Shown here one piece after another: positions 1 to 6,111 of a stretch of 7,739 bases of DNA (positions within the stretch are counted from its first letter, which is position 1; every line of letters starts with the position of its first letter). The stretch comes from Chitinophagaceae bacterium (GTDB taxonomy: Bacteria; Bacteroidota; Bacteroidia; Chitinophagales; Chitinophagaceae). The position numbers were made by a program, and so were the translations under genes. Location: assembly GCA_003167015.1 (NCBI GenBank), contig PMUF01000644.1, positions 4,134 through 11,872 of the forward strand. Reading direction: 5' to 3'. The notes beneath the pieces were generated by a model. The model did no database searches and was not told the origin of the DNA. It worked only from the letters and a program-made list of their open reading frames with translations.

Positions 1-245
1 AAGGTGTGCATCCAGGCGATGATGCCGATGCAGTTCGGGGTGGTGTTAGCCTCCTGGCAGGTATGGTAGATCTCTTCGGGTGACTTGACGGTAGGACGAT
101 AGACGATCTTTACCGGGATTTGCGCGGCGTTGTCGAGCGCTTTGACAATGGAATGGGAATGGGCGGCAACTTGCTTTAGAGTATCTTCTCCGTAGAGGTC
201 CTGGCTGCCGGTGACGAACCATACCTCGAGTTTTTTTAAATCCAT
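1..245 (-). CDS. araA: L-arabinose isomerase, N-terminal part (cut by window edge)
   Basis: This enzyme isomerises L-arabinose to L-ribulose in the cytoplasm, the first step of bacterial L-arabinose catabolism. I translated the minus strand from the ATG at 245-243. The 81 visible residues begin MDLKKLEVWFVTGSQDLYG and continue through YRPTVKSPEEI to IGIIAWMHTF. They follow the AraA N-terminus closely (the EVWFV-GSQ-LYG block and the IAWMHTFSP-type block); the catalytic glutamates and histidines lie beyond the edge. It is the third gene of the araB-araD-araA operon, 79 bp after the araD stop, so co-transcription is likely but there is no translational coupling. No Shine-Dalgarno sequence precedes the ATG, as is usual in Bacteroidota. 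The assignment is firm from the N-terminal match plus its neighbours; completeness of the gene cannot be judged. Confidence 0.95.
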   Translation of the reverse strand, partial: MDLKKLEVWFVTGSQDLYGEDTLKQVAAHSHSIVKALDNAAQIPVKIVYRPTVKSPEEIYHTCQEANTTPNCIGIIAWMHT

Positions 246-324
246 ATTATTTGGTGGGGTGATTTTTTGTTGATGATTTTTTTCCGGGGGAATTTTCCGA
301 TGATTAAATGGTTGGCGCCGATGG

Positions 325-1023
325 TCATTGTCCGTAATAGGCATCGGGCCCGTGTTTGCGTTGATAGTGTTTATTGATCAGCGAGTCTTTGAGCCTGGGG
401 GCGTTCACATCGATCTGCATCGTGAGGTAGGCCATCTGTGCGATGGATTCGAGCACGGCGGAGTTGTAGACTGCCTTGTCCGCTGATTTGCCCCAGGTGA
501 AGGGAGCGTGATTTCCGACGAGGACCATTTCCACTTCTTTATAGTCGAGGTTTTTATCACGGAAGACGTTCATGATTTGAAATCCTGTCTGGTATTCGTA
601 GTCGCCACGGATCATCTCGTCATTCATGGGCGGGGCGCAGGGGATATCGACTGTGTTATGATCGGCGTGGGTCGTCCCGAAGATGGGGATATCCCGTTGC
701 GATTGGGCCCAGGCTGTTGCGTAAGTGGAATGGGTATGGGCGATGCCGCCGATCTTTTCCCAATGTTTGTAGAGTACGGCATGGGTGAGTGTATCCGAGG
801 ATGGGCGTAGTTTGCCTTTGACGGTTTTTCCTTCGAAGTCTACGATGACCATTTTTTCGGGGGAGAGGTCTTCGTAGGGGACGCCGCTGGGCTTGATGGC
901 GAAGACGCCGAGGTCGCGGTCGGCGGCGCTGACGTTGCCGAAGGTGAAGAGGACCAGGCCGAGCCGGGGGAGTTGCCGGTTGGCCTCGAAGGCGGCTTCC
1001 TGGATGTGTGTGTATTTACTCAT
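325..1023 (-). CDS. araD: L-ribulose-5-phosphate 4-epimerase
   Basis: This zinc enzyme interconverts L-ribulose 5-phosphate and D-xylulose 5-phosphate by retro-aldol chemistry, feeding arabinose carbon into the pentose phosphate pathway. The 232-residue protein has the length of E. coli AraD and is colinear with it. Visible motifs are GNVSA (29-33) and KPSG (44-47) for phosphate binding, SSDT (75-78), the zinc pair H96 and H98 in HTHSTYATAWAQ, THADHN with D121, the third zinc ligand H172 in GNHAPF, and the C-terminal KHGPDAYYGQ with catalytic Y230. These correspond to E. coli D76, H95, H97, D120, H171 and Y229. The start ATG overlaps the araB stop as ATGA (four bases shared), which implies translational coupling. 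All catalytic residues are present, so the enzyme should be active. Confidence 0.97.
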   Translation of the reverse strand: MSKYTHIQEAAFEANRQLPRLGLVLFTFGNVSAADRDLGVFAIKPSGVPYEDLSPEKMVIVDFEGKTVKGKLRPSSDTLTHAVLYKHWEKIGGIAHTHSTYATAWAQSQRDIPIFGTTHADHNTVDIPCAPPMNDEMIRGDYEYQTGFQIMNVFRDKNLDYKEVEMVLVGNHAPFTWGKSADKAVYNSAVLESIAQMAYLTMQIDVNAPRLKDSLINKHYQRKHGPDAYYGQ

Positions 1024-2792
1024 TTTTCTTTGGTTGTCGATTGGATGAATTGTCCCAGGGCCTGGTAATCACGGAGACGACCGGCATAAATTGCCGTGCG
1101 GCCGGGGTCCGGGGTGTAAGTGATATCGAAGCCCTGGCCGATGGCGGCCATAGCGACTTCTACAGTGGGGTACAGGCCGGCGGCGGTGGCTGCGAACATG
1201 GCTGCGCCGAGTGCGCATGTTTGTTCCGAAGCATGGATGCGAATGGGTCTGTCCATGACGTCTGCCATCATTTGCATAATGAAGGGAGATTTTTTGGCTA
1301 CGCCGCCGAGTCCGATGAGGCCGCGGATGGGGACGCCTTCTTCTGTAAAGCGGTCGACGATGGCCCGGGCGCCGAAGCAGGTCGCTTCGACGATAGCACG
1401 GAACAACCGTGGGGCGTCGCTGCCCAGGTCGAGGCCGGTGATCGCGCCCTTGAGCCATTGGTTGGCATCGGGTGTCCGGCGGCCGTTGAACCAGTCGAGG
1501 GCCAATTCGCTCTGGGGGGCTGGGTCGAGGGAGGCGGCTTGCCGGCTGAGCTCGGGGATGATGCGGTCGATAATGCCGGATGTTAATGTGTTGACGGATG
1601 ATAGTTCAGGGATGCCGGGCGCGGAAGGCAGCAGCTGTTGCAAGGGCCAGGACAGGAGGTTCCTGAACCAGGCATAGGCGTCGCCGAATGCGGACTGGCC
1701 GGCTTCCATGCCCATCATGCCGGGGATGACGGAGCCAGGTACCTGCCCGCAGATGCCTTTAATCAGGCGGCCTTCCACTTCGTGGAGGGGGGCGACCAGC
1801 ATATCGCAGGTGGAGGTGCCCATGACCTTGCTGAGGTGATAGGGCTCGATCTGGCCGCCGACGGCGCCCATGTGGGCATCGAAGGCGCCTACGCCGATGA
1901 CGACGTCGGTAGAGAGGCCGAGACGGCTGGCCCATTCAGGACAGAGGGTACCGGCGGGGATGTCAGCCGTGTAGGTATCCGTGGACAAGCGGGTGGTGAA
2001 ACCTTTCAGCAGAGGGTCCAGGGTGGCGAAGAATTCATCGGGGGGGTAGCCGCCGGAGGCAGGACCGCGATGGGGGGTAGAGATGGGGCCTGCGGTCGAG
2101 GCGGGGCTATGGGGGGTAGGGAAGCTGCCGGCTGGACCGGTGCCGAATGCCGGAGCCCAGAGGGCTTTATGGCCGGCTGCACAGACGCCTCTTTTCATTT
2201 GGGAGACGTGGTTGCCGCCGGTCAGCAGAAAGGGTATCCAGTCACAGTGTTCCACCCAGGAGTAGCAGGCTGCCCTGACGGCAGGGTCGATGCGCAGGAT
2301 ATGCAGCAGCTTGGCCCAGAACCATTCGGAAGAGTAGATGCCGCCGACGAACTGCAGGTAGTTGATAGGAAAGGTAGCGGCGTGGGCGTTGATGGCGGCG
2401 GCCTCTTTGACGGCGGTGTGGTCTTTCCACAGCACGAAGAGGGCGTTGGGGTTGTCGCTGAATTCGGGCAGCAATCCCAGCGGGGTACCCGTCTCGTCCA
2501 CGGCGACGGGAGTAGATCCGGTGGTATCGATGGAGATGGCTGCTACGTTGCGGGCTGCGGCGGGGCCGGCTTGAGCGAGGCAGGAGCGGATGGTCTGTTC
2601 GAGTCCTTCGATATAATCGAGGGGATGTTGGCGGAACCTGTTGTCGGAGGGTTTGCAATACAGGCCGTCCTTCCAACGGGGGTAGTAAAAGACGGCTGAA
2701 GCTACTTCACTGCCGTCGGCGGCGTTGACGAGGAGGGATCGGACGGAATCTGTCCCGTAATCCACGCCGAGTACAAAGTTCTGTTTTTGCAT
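1020..2792 (-). CDS. araB: Ribulokinase (FGGY family), with a proline-rich insertion
   Basis: This kinase phosphorylates L-ribulose to L-ribulose 5-phosphate with ATP, in the cytoplasm. I chose the ATG at 2792 (590 aa, MQKQNFVLGVDYGTDSVRS); a TTG at 2813 would add seven non-conserved residues. The FGGY N-lobe opens with GVDYGTDSVR (9-18), followed by ISIDTTGSTP and CAAGHKALW. The catalytic aspartate is D305 in GAFDAHMGAVGG. The C-lobe carries the nucleotide-binding GLGGVAKKSPF (about 494-504) and ends with the usual ALGAAMFAA helix. Residues about 217-246, between GHKALW and PPDEFFATLDPLL, are an extra segment of about 30 residues rich in Pro, Ser, Gly and Ala, where the family normally has a short link. 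That explains the excess over the E. coli enzyme (566 aa). It is the first gene of the operon and couples to araD by an ATGA overlap. Confidence 0.96.
   Translation of the reverse strand: MQKQNFVLGVDYGTDSVRSLLVNAADGSEVASAVFYYPRWKDGLYCKPSDNRFRQHPLDYIEGLEQTIRSCLAQAGPAAARNVAAISIDTTGSTPVAVDETGTPLGLLPEFSDNPNALFVLWKDHTAVKEAAAINAHAATFPINYLQFVGGIYSSEWFWAKLLHILRIDPAVRAACYSWVEHCDWIPFLLTGGNHVSQMKRGVCAAGHKALWAPAFGTGPAGSFPTPHSPASTAGPISTPHRGPASGGYPPDEFFATLDPLLKGFTTRLSTDTYTADIPAGTLCPEWASRLGLSTDVVIGVGAFDAHMGAVGGQIEPYHLSKVMGTSTCDMLVAPLHEVEGRLIKGICGQVPGSVIPGMMGMEAGQSAFGDAYAWFRNLLSWPLQQLLPSAPGIPELSSVNTLTSGIIDRIIPELSRQAASLDPAPQSELALDWFNGRRTPDANQWLKGAITGLDLGSDAPRLFRAIVEATCFGARAIVDRFTEEGVPIRGLIGLGGVAKKSPFIMQMMADVMDRPIRIHASEQTCALGAAMFAATAAGLYPTVEVAMAAIGQGFDITYTPDPGRTAIYAGRLRDYQALGQFIQSTTKEK
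2041..2144 (-). repeat. Internal repeat and Pro/Ser/Gly/Ala-rich insertion in araB
   Basis: On the coding (minus) strand the motif CTACCCCCC occurs three times in about 80 bp. On the plus strand it reads GGGGGGTAG at 2041, 2072 and 2111. The two upstream coding copies extend to CTACCCCCCAT, lie 39 bp (13 codons) apart in the same frame, and produce the related peptides PTPHSPAS and STPHRGPAS. The third copy lies in another frame and encodes Tyr-Pro-Pro of the conserved part. This pattern fits growth of the insertion by slippage or unequal recombination at a C-rich repeat. The in-frame spacing keeps araB open. The repeats are seen directly; the expansion history is inference. Confidence 0.5.
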
Positions 2793-3040
2793 ATGGCTGT
2801 TTGTGAGATGCAAATAATATCCGTCAAAATAACATTTATTTTTTTGGTTGTAAAAAAATATTTTGGGAGTATGATAGTAGGGGGATCTGCATTAGATTTG
2901 TGAGCTACTAATCTTATTGTTAGAAAGGAAGGCGAGATATTTTAAGCAATTTTGCCGGGTCTTTCTACCCTATCCTGACAAGGTCCCTTGAAGAGAATTG
3001 CCACCGGGGCCGGTTTTTGCTGCTAACACAAATGAAGAGA

Positions 3041-3067
3041 TCAGGGGACAGCGGGGCCCTCCCCTGA
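3041..3067. repeat. 8-bp inverted repeat, G+C-rich hairpin
   Basis: TCAGGGGA (3041-3048) and TCCCCTGA (3060-3067) are perfect reverse complements around the 11-nt G+C-rich spacer CAGCGGGGCCC. No T-run follows on either strand, so it does not look like a standard intrinsic terminator. It could be an operator or part of an untranslated RNA. A shorter potential hairpin, ACCGGGGCCGGT followed by TTTT, lies just upstream at about 3003-3018. The repeat is plain in the sequence; no function can be assigned. Confidence 0.4.
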
Positions 3068-3119
3068 CGTAAGTGTAATAAAATCCCAGAGCCTTAACCA
3101 AATTTTTGCGTTGATCGTA

Positions 3120-3180
3120 AGATACGTAAAAATTATTTTATGATACTTTGTACTGATTAAAAAATATGTATAACGTATCT
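3120..3180. repeat. Spaced 8-bp inverted repeat AGATACGT / ACGTATCT
   Basis: AGATACGT (3120-3127) and ACGTATCT (3173-3180) are perfect reverse complements 45 bp apart, flanking a very A+T-rich stretch. An additional GATAC half-copy lies at 3142-3146. The centre-to-centre distance is 53 bp, about five helical turns, which would let two bound proteins face the same side of the helix. The repeat lies upstream of the XRE gene, so it could be an operator pair. An 8-bp match in A+T-rich DNA can also occur by chance. Confidence 0.3.
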
Positions 3181-3286
3181 ATGAAATTTAGAAGGCGTTG
3201 ATTCCTAGAAGTTTATCTTCGCTTTTGCGTGTTAGTTATACGAGAAATAGCCTAAATTGTCTTGCCCCTCAAACTGCCTGAAGAAA

Positions 3287-3502
3287 ATGGAAAAAAAGAT
3301 TAAAATTAATCGGATCAAGGCTGTCTTAGCAGAAAAAGATATATCGCATAAGGATCTGGCGATCAGAGTAGGCATAGCGCCCAACAGCGTTACGCGGATC
3401 TGCAACAACGAATTTCAGCCTACTTTAAAGCTGTTGCGGGAGATCGCCCTGGCGCTTGATGTGGACATCAGGGAACTGCTTATTCCTACCAGAAACTCCT
3501 GA
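3287..3502 (+). CDS. Small XRE-family helix-turn-helix DNA-binding protein
   Basis: This is a probable transcription regulator of 71 residues consisting of essentially one Cro/C1-type HTH domain. I chose the ATG at 3287 (MEKKIKINRIK), preceded by the purine-rich GAAGAAA; an in-frame TTG at 3257 would add ten residues that do not belong to the fold. Helix 1 is INRIKAVLAEKD, the HTH is DLAIRVGIAPNSVTRICNN (about 23-41), and PTLKLLREIALALDVDIRELL is the typical final helix pair. No ligand-binding, peptidase or toxin domain is attached. It is divergent from araB and lies 79 bp before the TPR gene on the same strand. It may regulate either neighbour or itself. The family is clear; its target is unknown. 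Confidence 0.85.
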   Translation: MEKKIKINRIKAVLAEKDISHKDLAIRVGIAPNSVTRICNNEFQPTLKLLREIALALDVDIRELLIPTRNS

Positions 3503-3526
3503 GTTTTGTCTTTTACCGGGTATCTG

Positions 3527-3555
3527 TTGCATAAAAGAGGGTTTTAGTATCTTTA
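3527..3555 (+). promoter_or_regulatory. Bacteroidota-type promoter for the TPR gene
   Basis: A TTG at 3527-3529 is followed after 18 bp by TATCTTTA at 3548-3555, which has one mismatch to the TANNTTTG -7 element of Bacteroidota. Transcription would start around 3560-3565, giving a leader of about 20 nt before the ATG at 3582. This suggests that the TPR gene can be transcribed independently of the XRE gene in front of it. The call rests on motif and spacing only. Confidence 0.4.
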
Positions 3556-3581
3556 GCCTATCTATTGTAAATAAATTTACT

Positions 3582-5468
3582 ATGTCCACTGTTTATGCCC
3601 GAAATGGCCGGCCACGGTCATTGGAAAACCTTATTCTCTTCCTGTTCATCTTTCTTTTTTTTATAGCTCAACGTGGGGAGGCTCAATCCAACCAACGGGC
3701 GGATGTTCCTTCCGACCAATGGATAACGGTTCCATTCCATCCATCCATCGCCGATACATCACAATACTGGCCGGACAGTCTCCGGCGGGAACTGGCACAT
3801 GCGAAGAGCCTGTCTGAAAAGGCAAAATGGGACATTCTTCTGGCGCAATACTATTTTGCGCAGGATAGCGCACAGTCGGATTTCTATGGGCGGCAGGCGG
3901 TGGAGACAGCCGAGATGAGCCGGGACCGGATGTTGATGATCCGGACGTATATCGGCAACGGGAAGCGCTACTTGCAAACCGGGGAACTAACGGGTAGTGC
4001 GGATCTGGCGTTGGAGAATTTTCATCGGGCGGAGGCTATTGCCCGGGAAGAGAAACTGGATGAAGGGCTGGTGCTGAGTGACTGTGCTCTGTCAGAAGCA
4101 TACCGTCAGCTGGGCGATAACGACCGGGCACTGGCATACTGTAACCAGGCGGTTACGCTGGCTGGTGATGGAGACAATGACACTTTGCAGGTGCTGGCTT
4201 ACAATTCGCTTGGGAAAATCTACGAAAGAAGGAATGAGAAGTTGTCCGCCTTCAGGAGTTACCTGAAGGCGCTTGACATAGCAGAGCAAAGTAAAAAAGA
4301 TGCCTTGATCTCAAGCGTGGCTGCTAAGCTGGCGGATTTTTATCAGGGTATACATGCTTATGACAAGGCGATCGACTATGGCATGCGGACGGAGGACCTG
4401 GACCGGAGGATGCGTGATTACGACAACCTTTCGGGAGACTATGAAATGCTGGGTGATCTTTATAAGAATAAGAAGGAATATGATATCGCGCTGGGCTACT
4501 TCGAGAAAGAGCGTGCATTGGGTGACAGCGTTCGTCTTGATATCATCAGCATCAGCGCCTATTTCCACATCTTCAGCTTGTATCTGGACAGCCGGCAATA
4601 TCAAAAAGGGATGACTTATCTGAACCATCATCCCCTGGTGTTGAATTATTTTGATCATGCGGGGCTGCATTTCTATATCGATGAGTGTTATGGAGACGCC
4701 TATATGCAGATGGGGAAGCTGGATTCCGCGGCCTATTATTTCAAGCTGGCTGAGCCGCAGGTAGAGGCCCACGCGGGGCCGGACCTGAAGGCGGAGTTGT
4801 ATGATGACCTGGGAGATTTTTACAGAAGAGAGTCCGACCTGCGGCGTGCTGCGAGTTATTATTTGAAGGAGCGGGCTGTCGGGCAGGTTACCGGCAAACT
4901 GCAACTTTCCCGGGATGCCGCGCTGATGCTGGACAGTGTTTACCTGCAAATGCACGATTACCAATCAGCCTATATTTATCACGAGGAGTATAACAGGGAT
5001 GCCGACAGTCTGCGGAACCTGTCCCGGGAGACGGACCTGCTGAAACTGGAAGTGGACAATGACAACCGGCGGAGGGACCGGGAGGCGAAGGAAGAAGAGC
5101 AGGCGACGGAGCATAGGCATAATGTGCAATATATGGGCTTTACGGTAGGACTGGTGGTGCTGTTCATCGTACTGGTGATGCTGGGCTGGCTGGCGGTGCC
5201 GCCGTCTGTGATCCGGACGCTGGGGTTCCTGTCCTTTATCTTTCTTTTCGAGTTCATTATTCTGCTGACGGACAAACAGATCCAGGGCTGGACGAATGAG
5301 GAGCCGTGGAAGGTGCTGTTGATCAAGATTGCGCTGGCGGCGATACTGGTGCCGCTGCATCACTGGCTGGAGCATAAGGTGATCGTGTACCTGAGCAACC
5401 GGAAGCGTTTCAAAGCGGAGCATCCCGTGAGAGGGGTGGCGGCCGCGCAGGGGGAGGTGGGGCATTGA
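3582..5468 (+). CDS. Exported tetratricopeptide-repeat protein with coiled coil and three C-terminal membrane helices
   Basis: The protein has 628 residues counted from the ATG at 3582. That start sits directly before a signal peptide: basic MSTVYARNGRPR, hydrophobic ILFLFIFLFFIA, probable cut after RGEA near residue 34. The frame is open upstream to 3456, but that stretch overlaps the XRE gene and would bury the signal peptide. Residues about 75-465 hold TPR helix pairs, clearest near 167-196 (SEAYRQLGDNDRALAYCNQA), 206-235, 287-312 (LGDLYKNKKEYDIALGYFEKE), 369-392 and 407-432. A charged coiled coil (about 475-512) leads to membrane helices near 517-536, 545-562 and 577-595. The short tail after LHHWLEHKVIVYL is basic. 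The N-terminal half resembles the periplasmic TPR sensors of Bacteroidota histidine kinases and LuxR-type regulators, but no kinase or HTH output domain follows. Function unknown; a scaffold or sensor role is inference. Confidence 0.85.
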   Translation: MSTVYARNGRPRSLENLILFLFIFLFFIAQRGEAQSNQRADVPSDQWITVPFHPSIADTSQYWPDSLRRELAHAKSLSEKAKWDILLAQYYFAQDSAQSDFYGRQAVETAEMSRDRMLMIRTYIGNGKRYLQTGELTGSADLALENFHRAEAIAREEKLDEGLVLSDCALSEAYRQLGDNDRALAYCNQAVTLAGDGDNDTLQVLAYNSLGKIYERRNEKLSAFRSYLKALDIAEQSKKDALISSVAAKLADFYQGIHAYDKAIDYGMRTEDLDRRMRDYDNLSGDYEMLGDLYKNKKEYDIALGYFEKERALGDSVRLDIISISAYFHIFSLYLDSRQYQKGMTYLNHHPLVLNYFDHAGLHFYIDECYGDAYMQMGKLDSAAYYFKLAEPQVEAHAGPDLKAELYDDLGDFYRRESDLRRAASYYLKERAVGQVTGKLQLSRDAALMLDSVYLQMHDYQSAYIYHEEYNRDADSLRNLSRETDLLKLEVDNDNRRRDREAKEEEQATEHRHNVQYMGFTVGLVVLFIVLVMLGWLAVPPSVIRTLGFLSFIFLFEFIILLTDKQIQGWTNEEPWKVLLIKIALAAILVPLHHWLEHKVIVYLSNRKRFKAEHPVRGVAAAQGEVGH

Positions 5469-5504
5469 TTGTGGGATGGGTGCTGTAGAGACAGTGAGAT
5501 TTAC

Positions 5505-5548
5505 GAATTAAATTCTGTTTTAGAATTAAATTTGGAATTTAATTCTAA
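5505..5548. promoter_or_regulatory. Palindromic operator, probably for Lrp/AsnC autoregulation
   Basis: TTAGAATTAAATT (5520-5532) and AATTTAATTCTAA (5536-5548) form a perfect inverted repeat with 13-bp arms around the 3-nt centre TGG. A further direct copy of its core, GAATTAAATT, lies at 5505-5514, exactly 18 bp upstream of the copy at 5523-5532. An A+T-rich palindrome with extra half-sites directly before an Lrp-family gene fits the binding pattern of these regulators. The palindrome covers the predicted -33 box, so binding would repress. A terminator for the TPR gene is a weaker alternative, since no run of more than three T follows the stem. Confidence 0.65.
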
Positions 5549-5563
5549 TTATTATTAACTTTG
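5531..5563 (+). promoter_or_regulatory. Bacteroidota-type promoter for the Lrp-family gene
   Basis: TTTG at 5531-5534 and a perfect TANNTTTG box (TAACTTTG, 5556-5563) are separated by 21 bp, close to the Bacteroidota consensus spacing. The expected transcription start, a few bases after the -7 box, falls at about 5567-5572. That is practically on the ATG at 5571, so the mRNA would be leaderless or nearly so. The -33 box lies inside the palindromic operator. Confidence 0.6.
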
Positions 5564-5570
5564 CAGTACA

Positions 5571-6089
5571 ATGATAGAATTTGCATTGGATAATATCGAT
5601 CTGAGGATCCTGCGGCTGATGCAGGAGAATGCGCGGATTTCGAATGTGGATATGGCCAAGCAACTGGAGATGGCGCCATCTGCCGTGCTGGAGCGGGTGA
5701 AGAAGCTGGAGCAGAAGCAGGTGATCCAACATTATACGACGAGCGTCAACCCGGCTGCGGTGGGGCAAAAATTATTGGCCTTTGTCTTTATCCGGACTTC
5801 GGAAATGTTTGGTGCCGGGGCGACAGGGAAAGCGCTCGCCCAAATAGAGGAAGTGCAGGAGGTACATAGTATCGCGGGTGAGGATTGCTGGCTGGTCAAG
5901 GTGAGGACGGCTGATTCAGCGGAGCTGATGTCGTTGATGCGTAATAAATTCGCTAAAATTCCTACTATACAGTCCACGAAGACGACCATCGTGCTGGAGA
6001 CGATCAAAGAGGAGCAAAAGATAACGATTCGAAACCGGGTTGAGCCCGGTTCCGAACAAGGTCCTAAGGGCCGAAGTTCGGCGACCTGA
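5571..6089 (+). CDS. Lrp/AsnC family transcriptional regulator
   Basis: This 172-residue regulator has two domains. The AsnC-type winged HTH spans about 6-65 (LDNIDLRILRLMQENARIS, then MAKQLEMAPSAVLERVKKLEQKQVI). The ligand-binding RAM domain spans about 68-145, with the characteristic GEDCWLVKVR (103-112) and the closing TTIVLE. Members bind amino acids or related small molecules and form dimers or larger assemblies that wrap DNA. The start is fixed by the standard opening MIEFALDNIDLRIL. A palindrome over its promoter suggests autoregulation, and the EamA exporter gene only 22 bp downstream is the likely regulated partner, a pairing often seen for amino-acid efflux. Residues 154-172 (RNRVEPGSEQGPKGRSSAT) extend past the family's usual end and are encoded by a hairpin-rich segment. 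The family is sure; the effector is unknown. Confidence 0.92.
   Translation: MIEFALDNIDLRILRLMQENARISNVDMAKQLEMAPSAVLERVKKLEQKQVIQHYTTSVNPAAVGQKLLAFVFIRTSEMFGAGATGKALAQIEEVQEVHSIAGEDCWLVKVRTADSAELMSLMRNKFAKIPTIQSTKTTIVLETIKEEQKITIRNRVEPGSEQGPKGRSSAT
6033..6087 (+). repeat. Two G+C-rich inverted repeats at the 3' end of the Lrp-family gene
   Basis: AACCGGG (6033-6039) pairs with CCCGGTT (6045-6051), closing one further T-G wobble and a 3-nt loop. Directly after it, AGGTC (6059-6063) pairs with GACCT (6083-6087), enclosing GCCG (6070-6073) and CGGC (6079-6082) with a 6-nt bulge. CCGAAC (6052-6057) and GTTCGG (6076-6081) offer an alternative pairing. The segment encodes the non-conserved C-terminal extension of the regulator and contains the T of its stop codon. 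No T-run follows, so it is not a standard terminator. It might tune expression between the two genes or be an inserted small palindromic element. Confidence 0.5.
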
Positions 6090-6111
6090 TTGATCACTAA
6101 AATATAATTAT

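Larger units (their letters stand above)
2793..3286. other. Divergent control region between araB and the XRE gene
   Basis: There is no convincing protein-coding gene in these 494 bases. Both ends are A+T-rich, while the middle (about 2957-3070) is G+C-rich. The region must hold the araB promoter on the minus strand and probably that of the XRE gene on the plus strand. The best minus-strand -7 candidate is TTATTTTG (2832-2825, one mismatch to TANNTTTG), about 33 nt before the araB ATG, without a clear -33 box. On the plus strand TATCTTCG (3214-3221) has one mismatch and lies 65 bp before the XRE ATG; TACTTTG (3144-3150) is another weak candidate. Two inverted repeats are listed separately. 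I see no recognisable riboswitch or tRNA, and no NUDIX-type AraR gene, the usual Bacteroidota arabinose regulator. Confidence 0.5.

Noticed and set aside
246..324. Possible terminator or regulatory element in the T-rich araD-araA gap
   Set aside because: No stem of useful length precedes the A/T runs on the minus strand; it looks like an ordinary intercistronic spacer.
1638..2699. Long plus-strand open frame (353 codons) opposite araB, and others at 1008-1586 and 1120-1677
   Set aside because: They are antisense to the firmly identified araB. Their translations are Gly/Ala-rich without domains, as expected from the G+C-rich third positions of the real gene.
2793..2813. TTG start for araB adding seven residues
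   Set aside because: The ATG at 2792 directly precedes the conserved FGGY opening; the added HLTNSH-type residues have no family counterpart.
3456..3581. Upstream start for the TPR protein overlapping the XRE gene
   Set aside because: The extra 42 residues overlap another gene in a different frame and would place the signal peptide internally. The ATG at 3582 has a promoter-like box at proper distance.
4311..4964. Minus-strand open frame (217 codons) opposite the TPR gene, and a second at 4965-5465
   Set aside because: The sense-strand protein has a signal peptide, TPRs and membrane helices in good order. The antisense translations show no family features.
5520..5548. Reading the palindrome as a terminator of the TPR gene
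   Set aside because: The stem is almost pure A+T and lacks a following T-run, while it covers a good promoter of an Lrp-family gene. An operator is the better explanation.
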